This document shows, piece after piece, positions 26,725-38,990 of a DNA stretch of 64,000 nt. Below the pieces are notes generated by a model. It did not search any database. It was not told the DNA's origin and worked only from the letters and a program-made list of their open reading frames with translations. The DNA is from Nitratireductor aestuarii. Lineage in GTDB: Bacteria; Pseudomonadota; Alphaproteobacteria; Rhizobiales; Rhizobiaceae. Both the position numbers and the translations under genes were made by a program. Every line of letters begins with the position of its first letter. The stretch's first letter is position 1. The stretch is taken from NCBI RefSeq assembly GCF_014641695.1, contig NZ_BMIF01000007.1:124001-188000 (forward strand), read 5' to 3'.

Positions 26725-27924
26725 ATGACAACTGCAAGCGGCCCTTGGATCGCTCCCAAGGTCACGGCTCTTCTTGTGCTGGCAGATGGGACGGTCATCG
26801 AGGGTACGGGGCTTGGCGCCACGGGAAGCGCCGTCGGTGAAGTGTGCTTCAACACAGCGCTGACCGGCTATGAAGAAATCCTGACTGACCCCTCCTACAG
26901 CGGGCAGATTGTCACCTTCACCTTCCCGCATATCGGCAATGTCGGCGCAAATGAGGAAGATATCGAGGATCTGCACCCGGCGGCCCGAGCAGGTGCCGTT
27001 GGCGCGATCTTCCGCGCAGATGTGACGGAACCTTCGAACTACCGCGCAGCAGAGCACCTCGACGCCTGGCTGAAGCGCCGTGGCGTCGTTGCCCTGTCCG
27101 GCATCGACACTCGCGCGCTCACCGTGCTCATCCGTGAAAAGGGTGCGCCGAACGCCGTGATCGCCCATTCGCCGGACGGCAAGTTCGATATCGAAGACCT
27201 GAAGAAGCAGGCTCGCGAGTGGAGCGGCCTTCTCGGTCTCGACCTCGCCAAGGAAGTCACCTCCGGCCAGTCCATGGTCTGGAGCGAGACGCCTTGGGTC
27301 TGGAACGAAGGTCATGGCGAAGCTACCGAACAGCCGTATCACGTTGTTGCCGTCGACTACGGTGTGAAGCGCAACATCCTGCGACTGCTCGCCGGTCTCG
27401 GCGCGAAGGTGACTGTCGTTCCGGCCACCTCCACCGCTGAAGACATTCTGGCGCTCAACCCCGACGGCGTGTTCCTGTCCAACGGTCCTGGCGACCCGGC
27501 TGCCACCGGCGAATACGCCGTGCCGATGATCAAGGACGTTCTGAAGGCCGACATCCCGCTCTTCGGCATCTGCCTCGGCCACCAGCTGCTTGGCATCGCC
27601 CTCGGCGGCAAGACGCTGAAGATGGACCAGGGCCATCGCGGCGCGAACCATCCGGTCAAGGATTTCACCACCGGCAAGGTGGAGATCGTGTCCATGAACC
27701 ACGGCTTCGCGGTGGACGCCAAGTCGCTGCCGGAAGGCGTGAAGGAAACCCACGTGTCGCTCTTCGACGGTTCGAACTGCGGCTTGACGGTTGTTGGCAA
27801 GCCGGTGTTCTCGGTGCAGCATCACCCGGAAGCTTCGCCCGGTCCGCAGGACTCGCACTACCTGTTCCGGCGCTTCATCAACCTCATCCGTGAGCGCAAG
27901 GGCGAACCGGCTCTCGCCGAGTAG
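26725..27924 (+). CDS. carA: Carbamoyl-phosphate synthase small (glutaminase) subunit
   Basis: Supplies ammonia from glutamine to CarB for arginine and pyrimidine synthesis; 399 residues. The N-terminal dimer domain (ALLVLADGTVIEGTGLGATGSAVGEVCFNTALTGYEEILTDPSY) precedes a class I glutaminase domain with nucleophile C283 in LFGICLGHQLLG and the His-Glu pair in VQHHPEASPGP. SNGPGDPA is typical. A GATGGAGA site precedes the ATG. carB is not adjacent: it lies about 5 kb away on the opposite strand, as in many alphaproteobacteria. Confidence 0.98.
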   Translation: MTTASGPWIAPKVTALLVLADGTVIEGTGLGATGSAVGEVCFNTALTGYEEILTDPSYSGQIVTFTFPHIGNVGANEEDIEDLHPAARAGAVGAIFRADVTEPSNYRAAEHLDAWLKRRGVVALSGIDTRALTVLIREKGAPNAVIAHSPDGKFDIEDLKKQAREWSGLLGLDLAKEVTSGQSMVWSETPWVWNEGHGEATEQPYHVVAVDYGVKRNILRLLAGLGAKVTVVPATSTAEDILALNPDGVFLSNGPGDPAATGEYAVPMIKDVLKADIPLFGICLGHQLLGIALGGKTLKMDQGHRGANHPVKDFTTGKVEIVSMNHGFAVDAKSLPEGVKETHVSLFDGSNCGLTVVGKPVFSVQHHPEASPGPQDSHYLFRRFINLIRERKGEPALAE

Positions 27925-27939
27925 TTCCTGAGACCAGTT

Positions 27940-28452
27940 TTATCGAACGAGATGGCGGGCATTTGCCCGCCTTTTTCGTCTGAACGGCAGCCCGAACAGC
28001 TTGGCAATCAGATAGGCCAGCAACGCCCCTGCCCCGGTCCAGACCGCACCATGAGGCGTGACGGGAACGGCGGGCTCAAAATCGCGCAGAGTGCCGTCGA
28101 GCAGGCGTTGATCCGGACCATAAGCAATAGCCACCGGCCTCAGTAGCGGCGGCAGCGTCTCGAACTCCTTCGCCTGAAGTGACAGGCGGTCGAGACGCCG
28201 GATCGCCGTTTCCATCGAGACGCCGCGATCTTTCAGGAACGGCTCCTGCGCGCGACGGTGAACGTCGAGCGCCTGCTCGCGGTTCAGGTTGTTGCGTGTG
28301 GCATCCGCGTCAAAGTCGGCGATGACGACCGCGAGCTCTTCAATCGCACCGCCAAGCCGCTGGCGGTACTGCTGCGCAAACTCAGGCGCCTGCGAGGCCA
28401 GCACCGCACCGGCGCAAACGGTCAGCAATGTCAGTATACGCCCCGGCCTCAT
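27940..28452 (-). CDS. DUF2937-family membrane protein
   Basis: A 170-residue protein of the DUF2937 family. An N-terminal hydrophobic segment (RILTLLTVCAGAVLASQAPEFAQQYRQRLGGAIEEL) is typical, followed by a polar middle and a second membrane segment (WTGAGALLAYLIAKLFGLPF) with a basic cytoplasmic tail (RRKRRANARHLVR). The function is unknown. Its 3' end encodes the carA terminator. It sits 6 bp from the metallopeptidase gene in an apparent operon. Confidence 0.82.
   Translation of the reverse strand: MRPGRILTLLTVCAGAVLASQAPEFAQQYRQRLGGAIEELAVVIADFDADATRNNLNREQALDVHRRAQEPFLKDRGVSMETAIRRLDRLSLQAKEFETLPPLLRPVAIAYGPDQRLLDGTLRDFEPAVPVTPHGAVWTGAGALLAYLIAKLFGLPFRRKRRANARHLVR
27954..27976 (+). terminator. 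Intrinsic terminator of carA, embedded in the convergent DUF2937 gene
   Basis: GGCGGGCA / TGCCCGCC with a two-base loop and five T, 30 bp after the carA stop. It lies inside the last dozen codons of the opposite-strand DUF2937 gene. Confidence 0.88.
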
Positions 28453-28458
28453 CTGCGA

Positions 28459-29346
28459 TCAGATGTCGCCGCTGAAGGTATCGCAGCTATCTTCGTCACC
28501 GGACTGGTAGCCTTTCAGGAACCAGCGTTTGCGCTGTGCAGACGTGCCATGATTAAAGCTTTCCGGCACGACATAGCCCTGCGAACGCTTCTGCAGCGTG
28601 TCGTCGCCGATCTGGAAAGCGGCATTCAGTGCCTCATCAAGGTCACCCGCTTCTAGCAGACCCTTCTGGTCCGTATGGTTGGCCCAGACGCCTGCATAGC
28701 AGTCGGCCTGAAGCTCGACGCGCACCGACATGGCGTTGGCATCCGCCTGGTTCATGCGCTGGCGCGCCTGGTTGAATTTCGGGAGCACGCCCGTGAGGTT
28801 CTGAACATGGTGGCCAACTTCATGGGCGATGACATAGGCCTGGGCGAAGTCGCCGGAAGCGCCGAAGCGGTTGGCAAGTTCATCGAAGAAGTCGAGGTCG
28901 ATGTAGACCTGCTTGTCGCCGGGGCAATAGAACGGGCCGCTCGCAGCGGATGCAAAGCCGCAGGCTGACTGGACCTGACCGGAGAAGACCACCATGCGCG
29001 GCTCCTGGTACTGGACGCCAGCAGCCTGGAAGACGCCGTTCCAGACGTCCTCCGTCTCCGCCAGCACAACGCTTACGAACTGCATGGCCTCGTCATTGGC
29101 GGCCGTGCGTTCCGTCCGGCTGGTGGTGGTCGTGGTTGGAGAACCCGTGAGGATCTCCATAGGGTCGATACCCAGCGCGCGCGCGCCGATGAAAAGCACC
29201 GCAATTATGATGATGGTGGAGATTCCGCCACCGCCGCGACCTATCGGTAGACGAACTGGGATGCCCCGGTTCATGCCGGGAATGCCTCCCCCGCGCCCCC
29301 GCTGGTCGCTAACGTTGCTGCTTTCCCGACGGCCTCTCCAACGCAT
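28459..29346 (-). CDS. Neutral zinc metallopeptidase (YpfJ-like)
   Basis: A 295-residue membrane-anchored protease of the YpfJ/zinc metallopeptidase family. A Gly/Arg-rich N-terminus precedes one membrane segment (about residues 42-57). The catalytic zinc motif HEVGHH is at 175-180 (helix AYVIAHEVGHHVQN), with a likely third ligand in the downstream LQADCYAGVWA helix. Two cysteine pairs (SACGF, YCPGD) may stabilise a periplasmic domain. A GAGGA site precedes the ATG. The substrate is unknown. Upstream of DUF2937 on the same strand. Confidence 0.9.
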   Translation of the reverse strand: MRWRGRRESSNVSDQRGRGGGIPGMNRGIPVRLPIGRGGGGISTIIIIAVLFIGARALGIDPMEILTGSPTTTTTSRTERTAANDEAMQFVSVVLAETEDVWNGVFQAAGVQYQEPRMVVFSGQVQSACGFASAASGPFYCPGDKQVYIDLDFFDELANRFGASGDFAQAYVIAHEVGHHVQNLTGVLPKFNQARQRMNQADANAMSVRVELQADCYAGVWANHTDQKGLLEAGDLDEALNAAFQIGDDTLQKRSQGYVVPESFNHGTSAQRKRWFLKGYQSGDEDSCDTFSGDI

Positions 29347-29584
29347 GAAGTTCCTCGCAGTTTATGGAAATGGGGCTCATGTTAACCAGATAGGCTAGTT
29401 GAAGTTCCCAGCAATGTCATTGACCGAAATGGTTCATCCTCTTCTGTCACCTTGTGGCAGGAGCCAATCATCCTGCCGAGCATCCTGCTTCAAAATGACG
29501 CAAAATTGATATATGCAGACCAGCCGCTGTCGGGGATGGGGCGACAGATCCGTCTTTCAGGCACTGCAAACACACGAGGTGGCC

Positions 29585-30595
29585 ATGAACAGGACAGCAC
29601 CTGCGAGTAGCTTTGTTTCCGAGTCAGCAGCGTTTCCGTTCGCCATAACCGCGCGCGGTCTCGTCAAGCATTTCGGCGCGGTGAAGGCGCTCGACGGCAT
29701 CGATCTCGACGTGCCACGCGGCATGATCTTCGCCGTGCTGGGGCCGAACGGTGCCGGCAAGACCACCCTGATCCGCACGCTGGCGACACTCACCAAGGCG
29801 GACGCCGGGATAGCAAACCTGATGGGGCACGACCTCGCCACGGATCCCCAAGGGGTGCGCAGCGAAATCGCGCTCACCGGGCAATTCGCATCGCTGGATG
29901 AGGACCTTACCGGACGCGACAATCTCATCATGCTTGCGCGGCTCTGGGGCTTCAAAGGTCGTGCGGCCAAGGACCGGGCAGATGAGCTACTCGCTGCCTT
30001 CGACCTTTCCGACGCGGCGAAGAAGCAGGTGAAATCCTATTCCGGCGGCATGCGGCGCAGGCTCGACATCGCCGCCTCGCTGGTCGTCACGCCCGGCGTC
30101 CTGTTCCTTGATGAGCCGACCACCGGACTTGATCCAACCGCCCGTCAGGGCGTGTGGCGCATGATCCGCGAGTTGGCGGCCGCCGGTGTCACGATCCTGC
30201 TCACCACGCAATATCTGGACGAGGCGGATCAGCTGGCAGCCCGTATCGCTGTTATCGACAAGGGTCGGAAGATTGCGGAAGGCACCAGTCGCGAGCTCAA
30301 GGCCCAGATCGGGTCCGGCTATCTCCATGTCGCTCCGGCCAATCCGCTCGATCTCGAAAAGGCAGCCGCCCTGCTCGAGCAGAGGCTCGGCAACAACGTC
30401 CACCGCAATGCGGAAGGCGGACAGCTTTCCGTCATCGCCGCATCCCCGCACGATGCCAACGAAGCGCTGACGGCGCTGATCGACGCAGGAATCGAGCTCA
30501 CGGACTTCTCCATGGGTTCGCCCAGCCTCGACGAGGTCTTCTTCGCGTTGACCGGAAATGCAGATCCAGACAGCACGAGGGAGGCTGCACAATGA
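29585..30595 (+). CDS. DrrA-like ABC transporter ATP-binding protein
   Basis: ATPase of an exporter of the daunorubicin-resistance (DrrA) type, 336 residues. Walker A is GPNGAGKTT, the signature SGGMRRRLDIAASL and Walker B VLFLDEPTTGLDPTARQ follow, and the C-terminal DrrA domain (SPSLDEVFFALTGNA) closes it. It overlaps the permease gene by ATGA. This pair is a two-gene ABC-2 exporter (drug, lipid or polysaccharide); the cargo cannot be told. The start MNRTAPASS has a GAGGTGG site; an upstream extension lacks one. Confidence 0.94.
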   Translation: MNRTAPASSFVSESAAFPFAITARGLVKHFGAVKALDGIDLDVPRGMIFAVLGPNGAGKTTLIRTLATLTKADAGIANLMGHDLATDPQGVRSEIALTGQFASLDEDLTGRDNLIMLARLWGFKGRAAKDRADELLAAFDLSDAAKKQVKSYSGGMRRRLDIAASLVVTPGVLFLDEPTTGLDPTARQGVWRMIRELAAAGVTILLTTQYLDEADQLAARIAVIDKGRKIAEGTSRELKAQIGSGYLHVAPANPLDLEKAAALLEQRLGNNVHRNAEGGQLSVIAASPHDANEALTALIDAGIELTDFSMGSPSLDEVFFALTGNADPDSTREAAQ

Positions 30596-31395
30596 GCGAG
30601 ATCACCGCCAATACGATCAAGGTCGCCCGCCCGCCCCAGCCTTCGGCGTTTTCCAATGCGCTCGTGTTCGGGTGGCGTGCAATCCTGAAGTTCCGCCATG
30701 TACCGGAGCAGATGTTTGACCTGGTAATGACGCCAATCATGTTCACGCTGCTGTTCACATTCGTGTTCGGCGGTGCTCTGGCTGGTTCGCCGGGCGGATA
30801 TCTGCAGTTCCTGCTGCCCGGCATCCTGGTGCAGACGGTGGTGTTCAACTCCGTCTACTCGGGAATGGGGCTGTCGACTGACCTTTCCAAGGGCCTGTTC
30901 GAACGGTTCCGGTCGCTGCCGATCTGGTCGCTGGCACCCTTTGCGGGCCTGATGGTGGGTGATGTACTGCGCCACTTCATTGCCGGGCTCATCATTCTCA
31001 CCATCGGCCTCATTCTCGGCTACCGTCCGGAAGGCGGGACTGTCGGTGTTGCCGGTGCATTTCTCCTGCTGTTCACCATCGGATTTGGTGTGGGCTGGAT
31101 CTTCCTCGTTCTGGGCCTTCTCATCCGCTCGCCCATGACGGTGATGACCTTCGGCTTCACTCTCATCATGCCGCTCACCTTCGCATCGAACATCATGGTG
31201 CGGCCGGAGACCATGCCGGGGTGGCTTGAAGCCTTCGTGGTGCGCAATCCGGTCACCCACATGGCAACCGCCATCCGCGGCCTGATGAACGGCACGGCCA
31301 CGATGCCCGACGTGCTGCTTGCGCTGGCGGCGCCCTTGGTTCTGACGCTCGTTCTTTCGCCGGTCACGCTGTGGCTCTACCGGCGCGGCAACTGA
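30592..31395 (+). CDS. ABC-2 type permease (DrrB-like)
   Basis: A 267-residue integral membrane partner of the preceding ATPase, with six or so hydrophobic segments. Marks of ABC-2 permeases are GILVQTVVFNSVYSGMGLSTDLSKGLFERFRSLPI (the EF-loop contact to the ATPase) and the conserved PLTFASNIMVRPETMPGWLEAFVVRNPVTHMATAIRGL near the C-terminus. It is translationally coupled to the ATPase gene by ATGA. Its last 19 bp overlap the 3' end of the convergent glycosyltransferase gene. Confidence 0.93.
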   Translation: MSEITANTIKVARPPQPSAFSNALVFGWRAILKFRHVPEQMFDLVMTPIMFTLLFTFVFGGALAGSPGGYLQFLLPGILVQTVVFNSVYSGMGLSTDLSKGLFERFRSLPIWSLAPFAGLMVGDVLRHFIAGLIILTIGLILGYRPEGGTVGVAGAFLLLFTIGFGVGWIFLVLGLLIRSPMTVMTFGFTLIMPLTFASNIMVRPETMPGWLEAFVVRNPVTHMATAIRGLMNGTATMPDVLLALAAPLVLTLVLSPVTLWLYRRGN

Positions 31396-32837
31396 TCAAT
31401 GCGGTGTACGCGCAGCAAACGGAACCTGCCGTAGTCACCGGCAGGTTCCTCGACCACGCCGGAAGGAAGCTTCGGTGGCTGAGCATTCTTCGGATAAGCG
31501 ATGAACCCACTCTTTCCAGACAGGGCGGATTCCAGTTCTTCCGGTCTCAGCTGACGCGCGGCGTTTTCACTATAGAAGCTCGCCGAAAAGGGCCTGCTTT
31601 GCAGGAAGTACAGGGTTTCGCCTGACTGCCGCCGTCCGAGATAAGCGACGGAAACCGCCTTGGCTGTTGCCCCATCCAGAAGATGCGGGAAAAACATGGC
31701 GCCCGCCCCTGCCCCCACCGTCAGAGCGAACATGATCGCAAGTCCGCCCGCCACCCAAAGCTCTGCCCGGCGCGACCGTGCGGCAAGCCATCCGCCCATG
31801 AACAGGCTTGCAGCCGGCAATGACGGCAGCGCATAGGTCCAGATGATATTACGCGAGGCGGTGAAGAAGACGAGCGGCATCAACGCCCAGAGCAGCGTAT
31901 AGCGCACCCAGGAGCGATCCCTCGCCTCGACCTGTTTACCGCGCGATTCCCATTTGACGACGAGGAAGGTAAACGGCCACGGCAAGAATGCGATGAGGGC
32001 AAACAGCCAGATTGTACCAAGGGGGAAATTGTGGGCGCGGCCATAAAGGTCACCCGTCCAGCCCGGCTCCACAAAGCGTTTGAAGTGCTCGCCGATGAGG
32101 AAATAATCGAGGAAGCCCGGCGTCTTCTGTTCGGCAAACCAATACCAGGGAAGCACGAGAACCGCGACCAACAGGATACCTGAGATCCAGGGGATGCCAG
32201 TCAGCACGGTTTTCCAACGTCGTTCCAGCAGTATCCAGAGGCTGATCGGCAGGCCTGCAAGCACCAGCACGAGCGGTCCCTTGGCGAGCAGCCCTATGGC
32301 GAGGCCAACGAAGAAGATCAGGCTGCCATTGCTTCGCGCGCTGCTCGTGGAACCGTGGATGCCCGTCCAGAAACCATAAAGGGCAGCTGTTGTACCTAGC
32401 ACGAGCGCCATGTCAGTCATCACGGCACCTGAGGAGACGAGGAAGAGGGCCGAGCCCGCCAGTACTGAAATAGCGAGCACTGCCGTCCGCCTTCCCTCCT
32501 GGCGCAGGGCCATATCCCATACCAGGAAGCCGATAAACAGGGCGCAGAGAAAATGTGGAATTCGCGCGGAAAACTCCGATACTCCGAAAGAAAACAAGGT
32601 TGCCGCGGTCAGCCAGAACGAGAGCGGTGGTTTACCCCAGAAGGGTAAATTGTCGTCTGCCCAGGGGGTTATCCAGTCGCCAAGAACGACCATCTTTCTG
32701 GCTATCTCGGCATAGCGGGCTTCAGTGGTGTCCATGAGCGGCAAAACCGCCATGGAAACCAACCGCGCAAGCACCAGAAGAATGATCAACAAGACGAGAG
32801 TACGCGCAGCCTGATGCTGCGCAGAAAAGAGCTTCAT
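31377..32837 (-). CDS. ArnT-like glycosyltransferase, family 39 (lipid A/undecaprenyl-linked sugar transferase)
   Basis: A 486-residue inner-membrane GT39/GT83-type enzyme with about a dozen membrane segments. The family motif MDTTEARYAEIARKMVVLGDW holds the catalytic acidic residues of the first periplasmic loop, and WGKPPLSFWL and NIIWTYALPSLPAAS are typical. ArnT and relatives move an aminoarabinose or other sugar from undecaprenyl phosphate to lipid A; the actual donor here is unknown. Its start lies in an AT-rich leader. The 3' end overlaps the exporter permease convergently. Confidence 0.85.
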   Translation of the reverse strand: MKLFSAQHQAARTLVLLIILLVLARLVSMAVLPLMDTTEARYAEIARKMVVLGDWITPWADDNLPFWGKPPLSFWLTAATLFSFGVSEFSARIPHFLCALFIGFLVWDMALRQEGRRTAVLAISVLAGSALFLVSSGAVMTDMALVLGTTAALYGFWTGIHGSTSSARSNGSLIFFVGLAIGLLAKGPLVLVLAGLPISLWILLERRWKTVLTGIPWISGILLVAVLVLPWYWFAEQKTPGFLDYFLIGEHFKRFVEPGWTGDLYGRAHNFPLGTIWLFALIAFLPWPFTFLVVKWESRGKQVEARDRSWVRYTLLWALMPLVFFTASRNIIWTYALPSLPAASLFMGGWLAARSRRAELWVAGGLAIMFALTVGAGAGAMFFPHLLDGATAKAVSVAYLGRRQSGETLYFLQSRPFSASFYSENAARQLRPEELESALSGKSGFIAYPKNAQPPKLPSGVVEEPAGDYGRFRLLRVHRIDQLPRR

Positions 32838-32996
32838 CTTATCCAGCCCAAATCCGCAGAACCGACGTTATTCAGTTCTGCATCCCCAAGTTATATTATG
32901 ATATCAAGTAATCATATTAATTAATAAGAACGCTTGTTAAATGCACATGCATTAACAGCGCTATTTATTGCAAACTCTACAGAATAATCAAGTATA

Positions 32997-33037
32997 GAAA
33001 AAAACGGGCGGCGGTGCTTTCGCACCACCGCCCGTTT
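32997..33037 (-). terminator. Intrinsic terminator of carB
   Basis: Stem AAACGGGCGG-c-GGTGC / GCACC-a-CCGCCCGTTT with a TTTC loop; the A-run on the plus strand gives the minus strand a long T tail. It lies about 95 bp after the carB stop, beyond a palindromic repeat. The region 32838-32996 between it and the glycosyltransferase start is AT-rich and shows no gene. Confidence 0.85.
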
Positions 33038-33089
33038 CTAAGGCATCCAACCAGCTTTTTATCTCAAGCTACCAGATCATTGTCCGGTC

Positions 33090-33132
33090 GCAGTTCCCGA
33101 CGGAGAACCGGGTCCCACTTTGCCTGGAACTA

Positions 33133-33133
<1 letters not shown>
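33090..33133. repeat. RIME-like hairpin repeat, copy 1 (abuts the carB stop)
   Basis: 44-bp palindromic element: GCAGTTCC ... GGAACTAC as outer arms, GGAGAA ... TTTGCC as inner arms, and a CCGGGTCCCAC loop. Related copies lie at 43578-43621 and 59350-59395. In carB sense it begins within the TAG stop codon. Confidence 0.75.
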
Positions 33134-36633
<3,500 letters not shown>

Positions 36634-36757
36634 TTCTTTAGCGTCCGTTAGTGGCTCAGGCGAAAACACCTCACCGAAAAAGGGAGGAGCCGCCGGGAGC
36701 GAATTCGTATGGGGGCTAAGCGAGCCTTATAGGCAATGGAGGTTCCGTTAGGAACCC

Positions 36758-36787
36758 CGAAAATAGCGGTGTAATGCCGCTTTTTGT
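36758..36787. terminator. Hairpin between the lytic transglycosylase and carB genes, weak terminator
   Basis: AGCGGT / GCCGCT-type stem (36765-36781) flanked by TTTTT on the plus side and ATTTTC on the minus side, beside a GGTTCC/GGAACC hairpin (36741-36756). On the minus strand it follows the lytic transglycosylase stop by about 45 bp and could separate it from carB, or form part of a carB leader. Confidence 0.45.
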
Positions 36788-36829
36788 TGGATAACCAAAC
36801 ATATGTGAAGGCCCCAAGGGCGCAACACC

Positions 36830-37744
36830 TCAGGGACGCAGGCCGGTAACCTGCAGCAGACCCTTGCGCTTGGCATCATAGTAATAGCCACGGGAATAGA
36901 AGCGAACCGCCTGATCCTCATTGCCGCCGGCCGTCAGGTAGGCGCCGCGAAGGTACTTTACCGCGTATTTCAGGTTGGTTTCAGCATCGAGCAGGCCGTG
37001 CGGAGCGCCGGTATAGCCCATGGTGCGGGCGGTATCGTGCCGGATCTGCATCAGGCCCCAGTAGATCTTGTTGCGGGCGGTCGGATCGAAATTGCTCTCG
37101 CGCTTCACGACGCGGCGAACGAGCGATTCCGGAACCTGGTAGTGTGCCGCATAGCGGGAGATCAGCGCATGAAGCTCAGGGCTGTTGGCAGCGACAGCCT
37201 TGCCGCTCGGCGCAGGCTCAAGTGCAACAGTAGCAAGCGGAGCGGTGTTCTTCTGCTCGGCAAAGGCGTTCACCGGCACTTCCGAAGCCTGGACGGCAAG
37301 GCTGGGGCGCGGCGTGGGGAGAGCGGATGTCACGGATGCATCGAGCGAAGCGACGGCAACCTGCTGGGACGTTTCTGCTGCATCCACCGCGGCAGCTACG
37401 CGATCATTGGCGGCAGCTTCGGCAACCGCCTCAGCGACAGCCCGATTTCCCTCACCGGACTTCGCCACATCAGCCTGAGCAACCACCAGGTTTGCCTGTG
37501 GTGCAGCTGCGTCAGTCTCAGCGACCTTGGTAGCCTCGGTCTTGGCAGCCTCAGGCTTGCGCGCCTTGGCAGACTTGTTGCCCGGTGTGGCTGCAGCGGT
37601 TTGGGAAGGTGTGGAAGCGCTTTCCTTCACGGGAAGATCGGTCGCGATCACATCAAGACCACCCGTCGTACTACTGCACGCACCTAGAAATGCACTTACA
37701 AGCGAAATCACAGCGGCGCGGCAATAGAATGTACGAGGCGTCAA
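36830..37744 (-). CDS. Lytic transglycosylase, SLT domain, lipoprotein
   Basis: A peptidoglycan lytic transglycosylase of 304 residues from a TTG start that is preceded by GGGAG at good spacing. It opens MTPRTFYCRAAVISLVSAFLGACSS, with an LGAC lipobox for outer- or inner-membrane anchoring. An Ala/Val-rich low-complexity linker covers about residues 30-180, then the SLT domain: VPESLVRRVVKRESNFDPTARN with catalytic Glu in KRESNF, WGLMQIRHDTARTMGY, LLDAETNLKYAVKYLRGAY. An in-frame ATG at 37837 would add a non-signal extension. A hairpin (CCCTGC/GCAGGG, 37822-37856) lies in its leader. Confidence 0.85.
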   Translation of the reverse strand: MTPRTFYCRAAVISLVSAFLGACSSTTGGLDVIATDLPVKESASTPSQTAAATPGNKSAKARKPEAAKTEATKVAETDAAAPQANLVVAQADVAKSGEGNRAVAEAVAEAAANDRVAAAVDAAETSQQVAVASLDASVTSALPTPRPSLAVQASEVPVNAFAEQKNTAPLATVALEPAPSGKAVAANSPELHALISRYAAHYQVPESLVRRVVKRESNFDPTARNKIYWGLMQIRHDTARTMGYTGAPHGLLDAETNLKYAVKYLRGAYLTAGGNEDQAVRFYSRGYYYDAKRKGLLQVTGLRP

Positions 37745-38042
37745 ACCGTAGCTCCCAAATCGTTTCCCCTGCCCGGCGAAATACGTCCGGGTGAATCGGT
37801 TTTTAACCTGTTCAAAGTTTTCCCTGCAAGCCCGCACAAAATGGTGCGCGGCAGGGTGCTCTCTGTAACAGGCAAATCAACTCGCCCCTTAACGTGGCAA
37901 CGCCAATTTATGGCAGATGTTCGCCCCATTCTTGAATTCACTTTCTGCTAACCATCTTTAACTATAGTCATCCTGCACCCGAGAAGACCACGGGACGCGA
38001 GCTAAATCACTGATTTTACTGTATGTGAAACGGATAGAGACG

Positions 38043-38276
38043 ATGGGCTACAGCCGTACGGACAGTCTCAAGCTACGCCTAACCGAGCGCGAGCAGCTTG
38101 CCTCCGCAGTGCAGAAGTTAATGGCAGCCGGAATCGATGAGGACCTCATCCCGACTCATCTCGTCCGCGCTTTCTATGTCGACATGGACGAGCTGAACTC
38201 GATCCTGCGCGCGACGGCGCAGGCAGAGCGGGATCACGCGGCCTCTATGGACGCGCTGCTGCAGCAGTCAGCCTAG
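38043..38276 (+). CDS. Small protein of unknown function, 77 residues
   Basis: Unrecognised small cytoplasmic protein: MGYSRTDSLKLRLTEREQLASAVQKLMAAG and then DEDLIPTHLVRAFYVDMDELNSILRATAQAERDHAASMDALLQQ. Helical, charged, no Cys. A GGATAGAG site precedes the ATG. Its stop overlaps the convergent GST gene by four bases. It may be family-restricted to rhizobia; the short length means some uncertainty that it is real. Confidence 0.65.
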   Translation: MGYSRTDSLKLRLTEREQLASAVQKLMAAGIDEDLIPTHLVRAFYVDMDELNSILRATAQAERDHAASMDALLQQSA

Positions 38277-38911
38277 CTTATCCTGACGCGATCCGCAGCC
38301 AGTATCCGAGGGTCACGCATCGGCACATGACGAGGCTCAGCGGCAACGCGCTCGAGCCAGGCAGTGACCGCCGGATAATCGCCCAGGTTGAACCCGCCCA
38401 CCTCCGCATCGTGCGTATAGGCATAGAGCGAGATGTCGGCGGCGGTCAGCGCATGGCCAACCAGGAACGGCGTCTTCTTCAGCTGCTGTTCCATGACGCT
38501 GAGCGCGTGATTGCCGCCGGCAAGGGTCTGGGCCAAACGCTCGGGCGTGGCCTGCTCTGCCCGCTCAGGATAGGTCTTCAGCGCACGGCGAACCGCGACA
38601 TTCGGCTCGTGGCTGTATTGTTCAAAGAACAGCCACTGGTAGAGCTTCGCCCGGTCGTAGCGATCCTCGGGTATAAAGGGCGATCCGTCGGCCAGATAGA
38701 GCAGGATCGCATTGGACTCTGCCAGAAACCGGCCGTCGTCCAGTTCAAGCAGCGGCACCTTGCCGATCGGGTTCCTGGCCAGAAATTCAGGGGTCCTGGT
38801 CGAGCCATCGCGTGAGCTTGTGGCGATGTGCTCATAGGGAAGGACCAGTTTTGCAAGCAGCAACCGCACCTTATAGGAGTTGCCGCTGTCGATCATGCTG
38901 TAGAGTTTCAC
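38273..38911 (-). CDS. Glutathione S-transferase family protein
   Basis: A 212-residue GST. The thioredoxin-like N-domain has KLYSMIDSGNSYKVRLLLAKLVLPYE, the cis-Pro loop NPIGKVPLLELDDGR and the glutathione-binding ESNAILLYLA; the all-helical C-domain follows with LSVMEQQLKKTPFLVGHALTAADISLYAYTH. The active-site Ser/Cys of the N-terminus is probably S9 (MIDSGN). The substrate is unknown. Convergent with the preceding small gene. Confidence 0.92.
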   Translation of the reverse strand: MKLYSMIDSGNSYKVRLLLAKLVLPYEHIATSSRDGSTRTPEFLARNPIGKVPLLELDDGRFLAESNAILLYLADGSPFIPEDRYDRAKLYQWLFFEQYSHEPNVAVRRALKTYPERAEQATPERLAQTLAGGNHALSVMEQQLKKTPFLVGHALTAADISLYAYTHDAEVGGFNLGDYPAVTAWLERVAAEPRHVPMRDPRILAADRVRIS

Positions 38912-38990
38912 TGGCTCATCCCTCCGCTATCATTGCGGAGGATAAGTTACGCGGGCCCAGGCAGCCAATGAGTAAATCTGATGCGATTGA

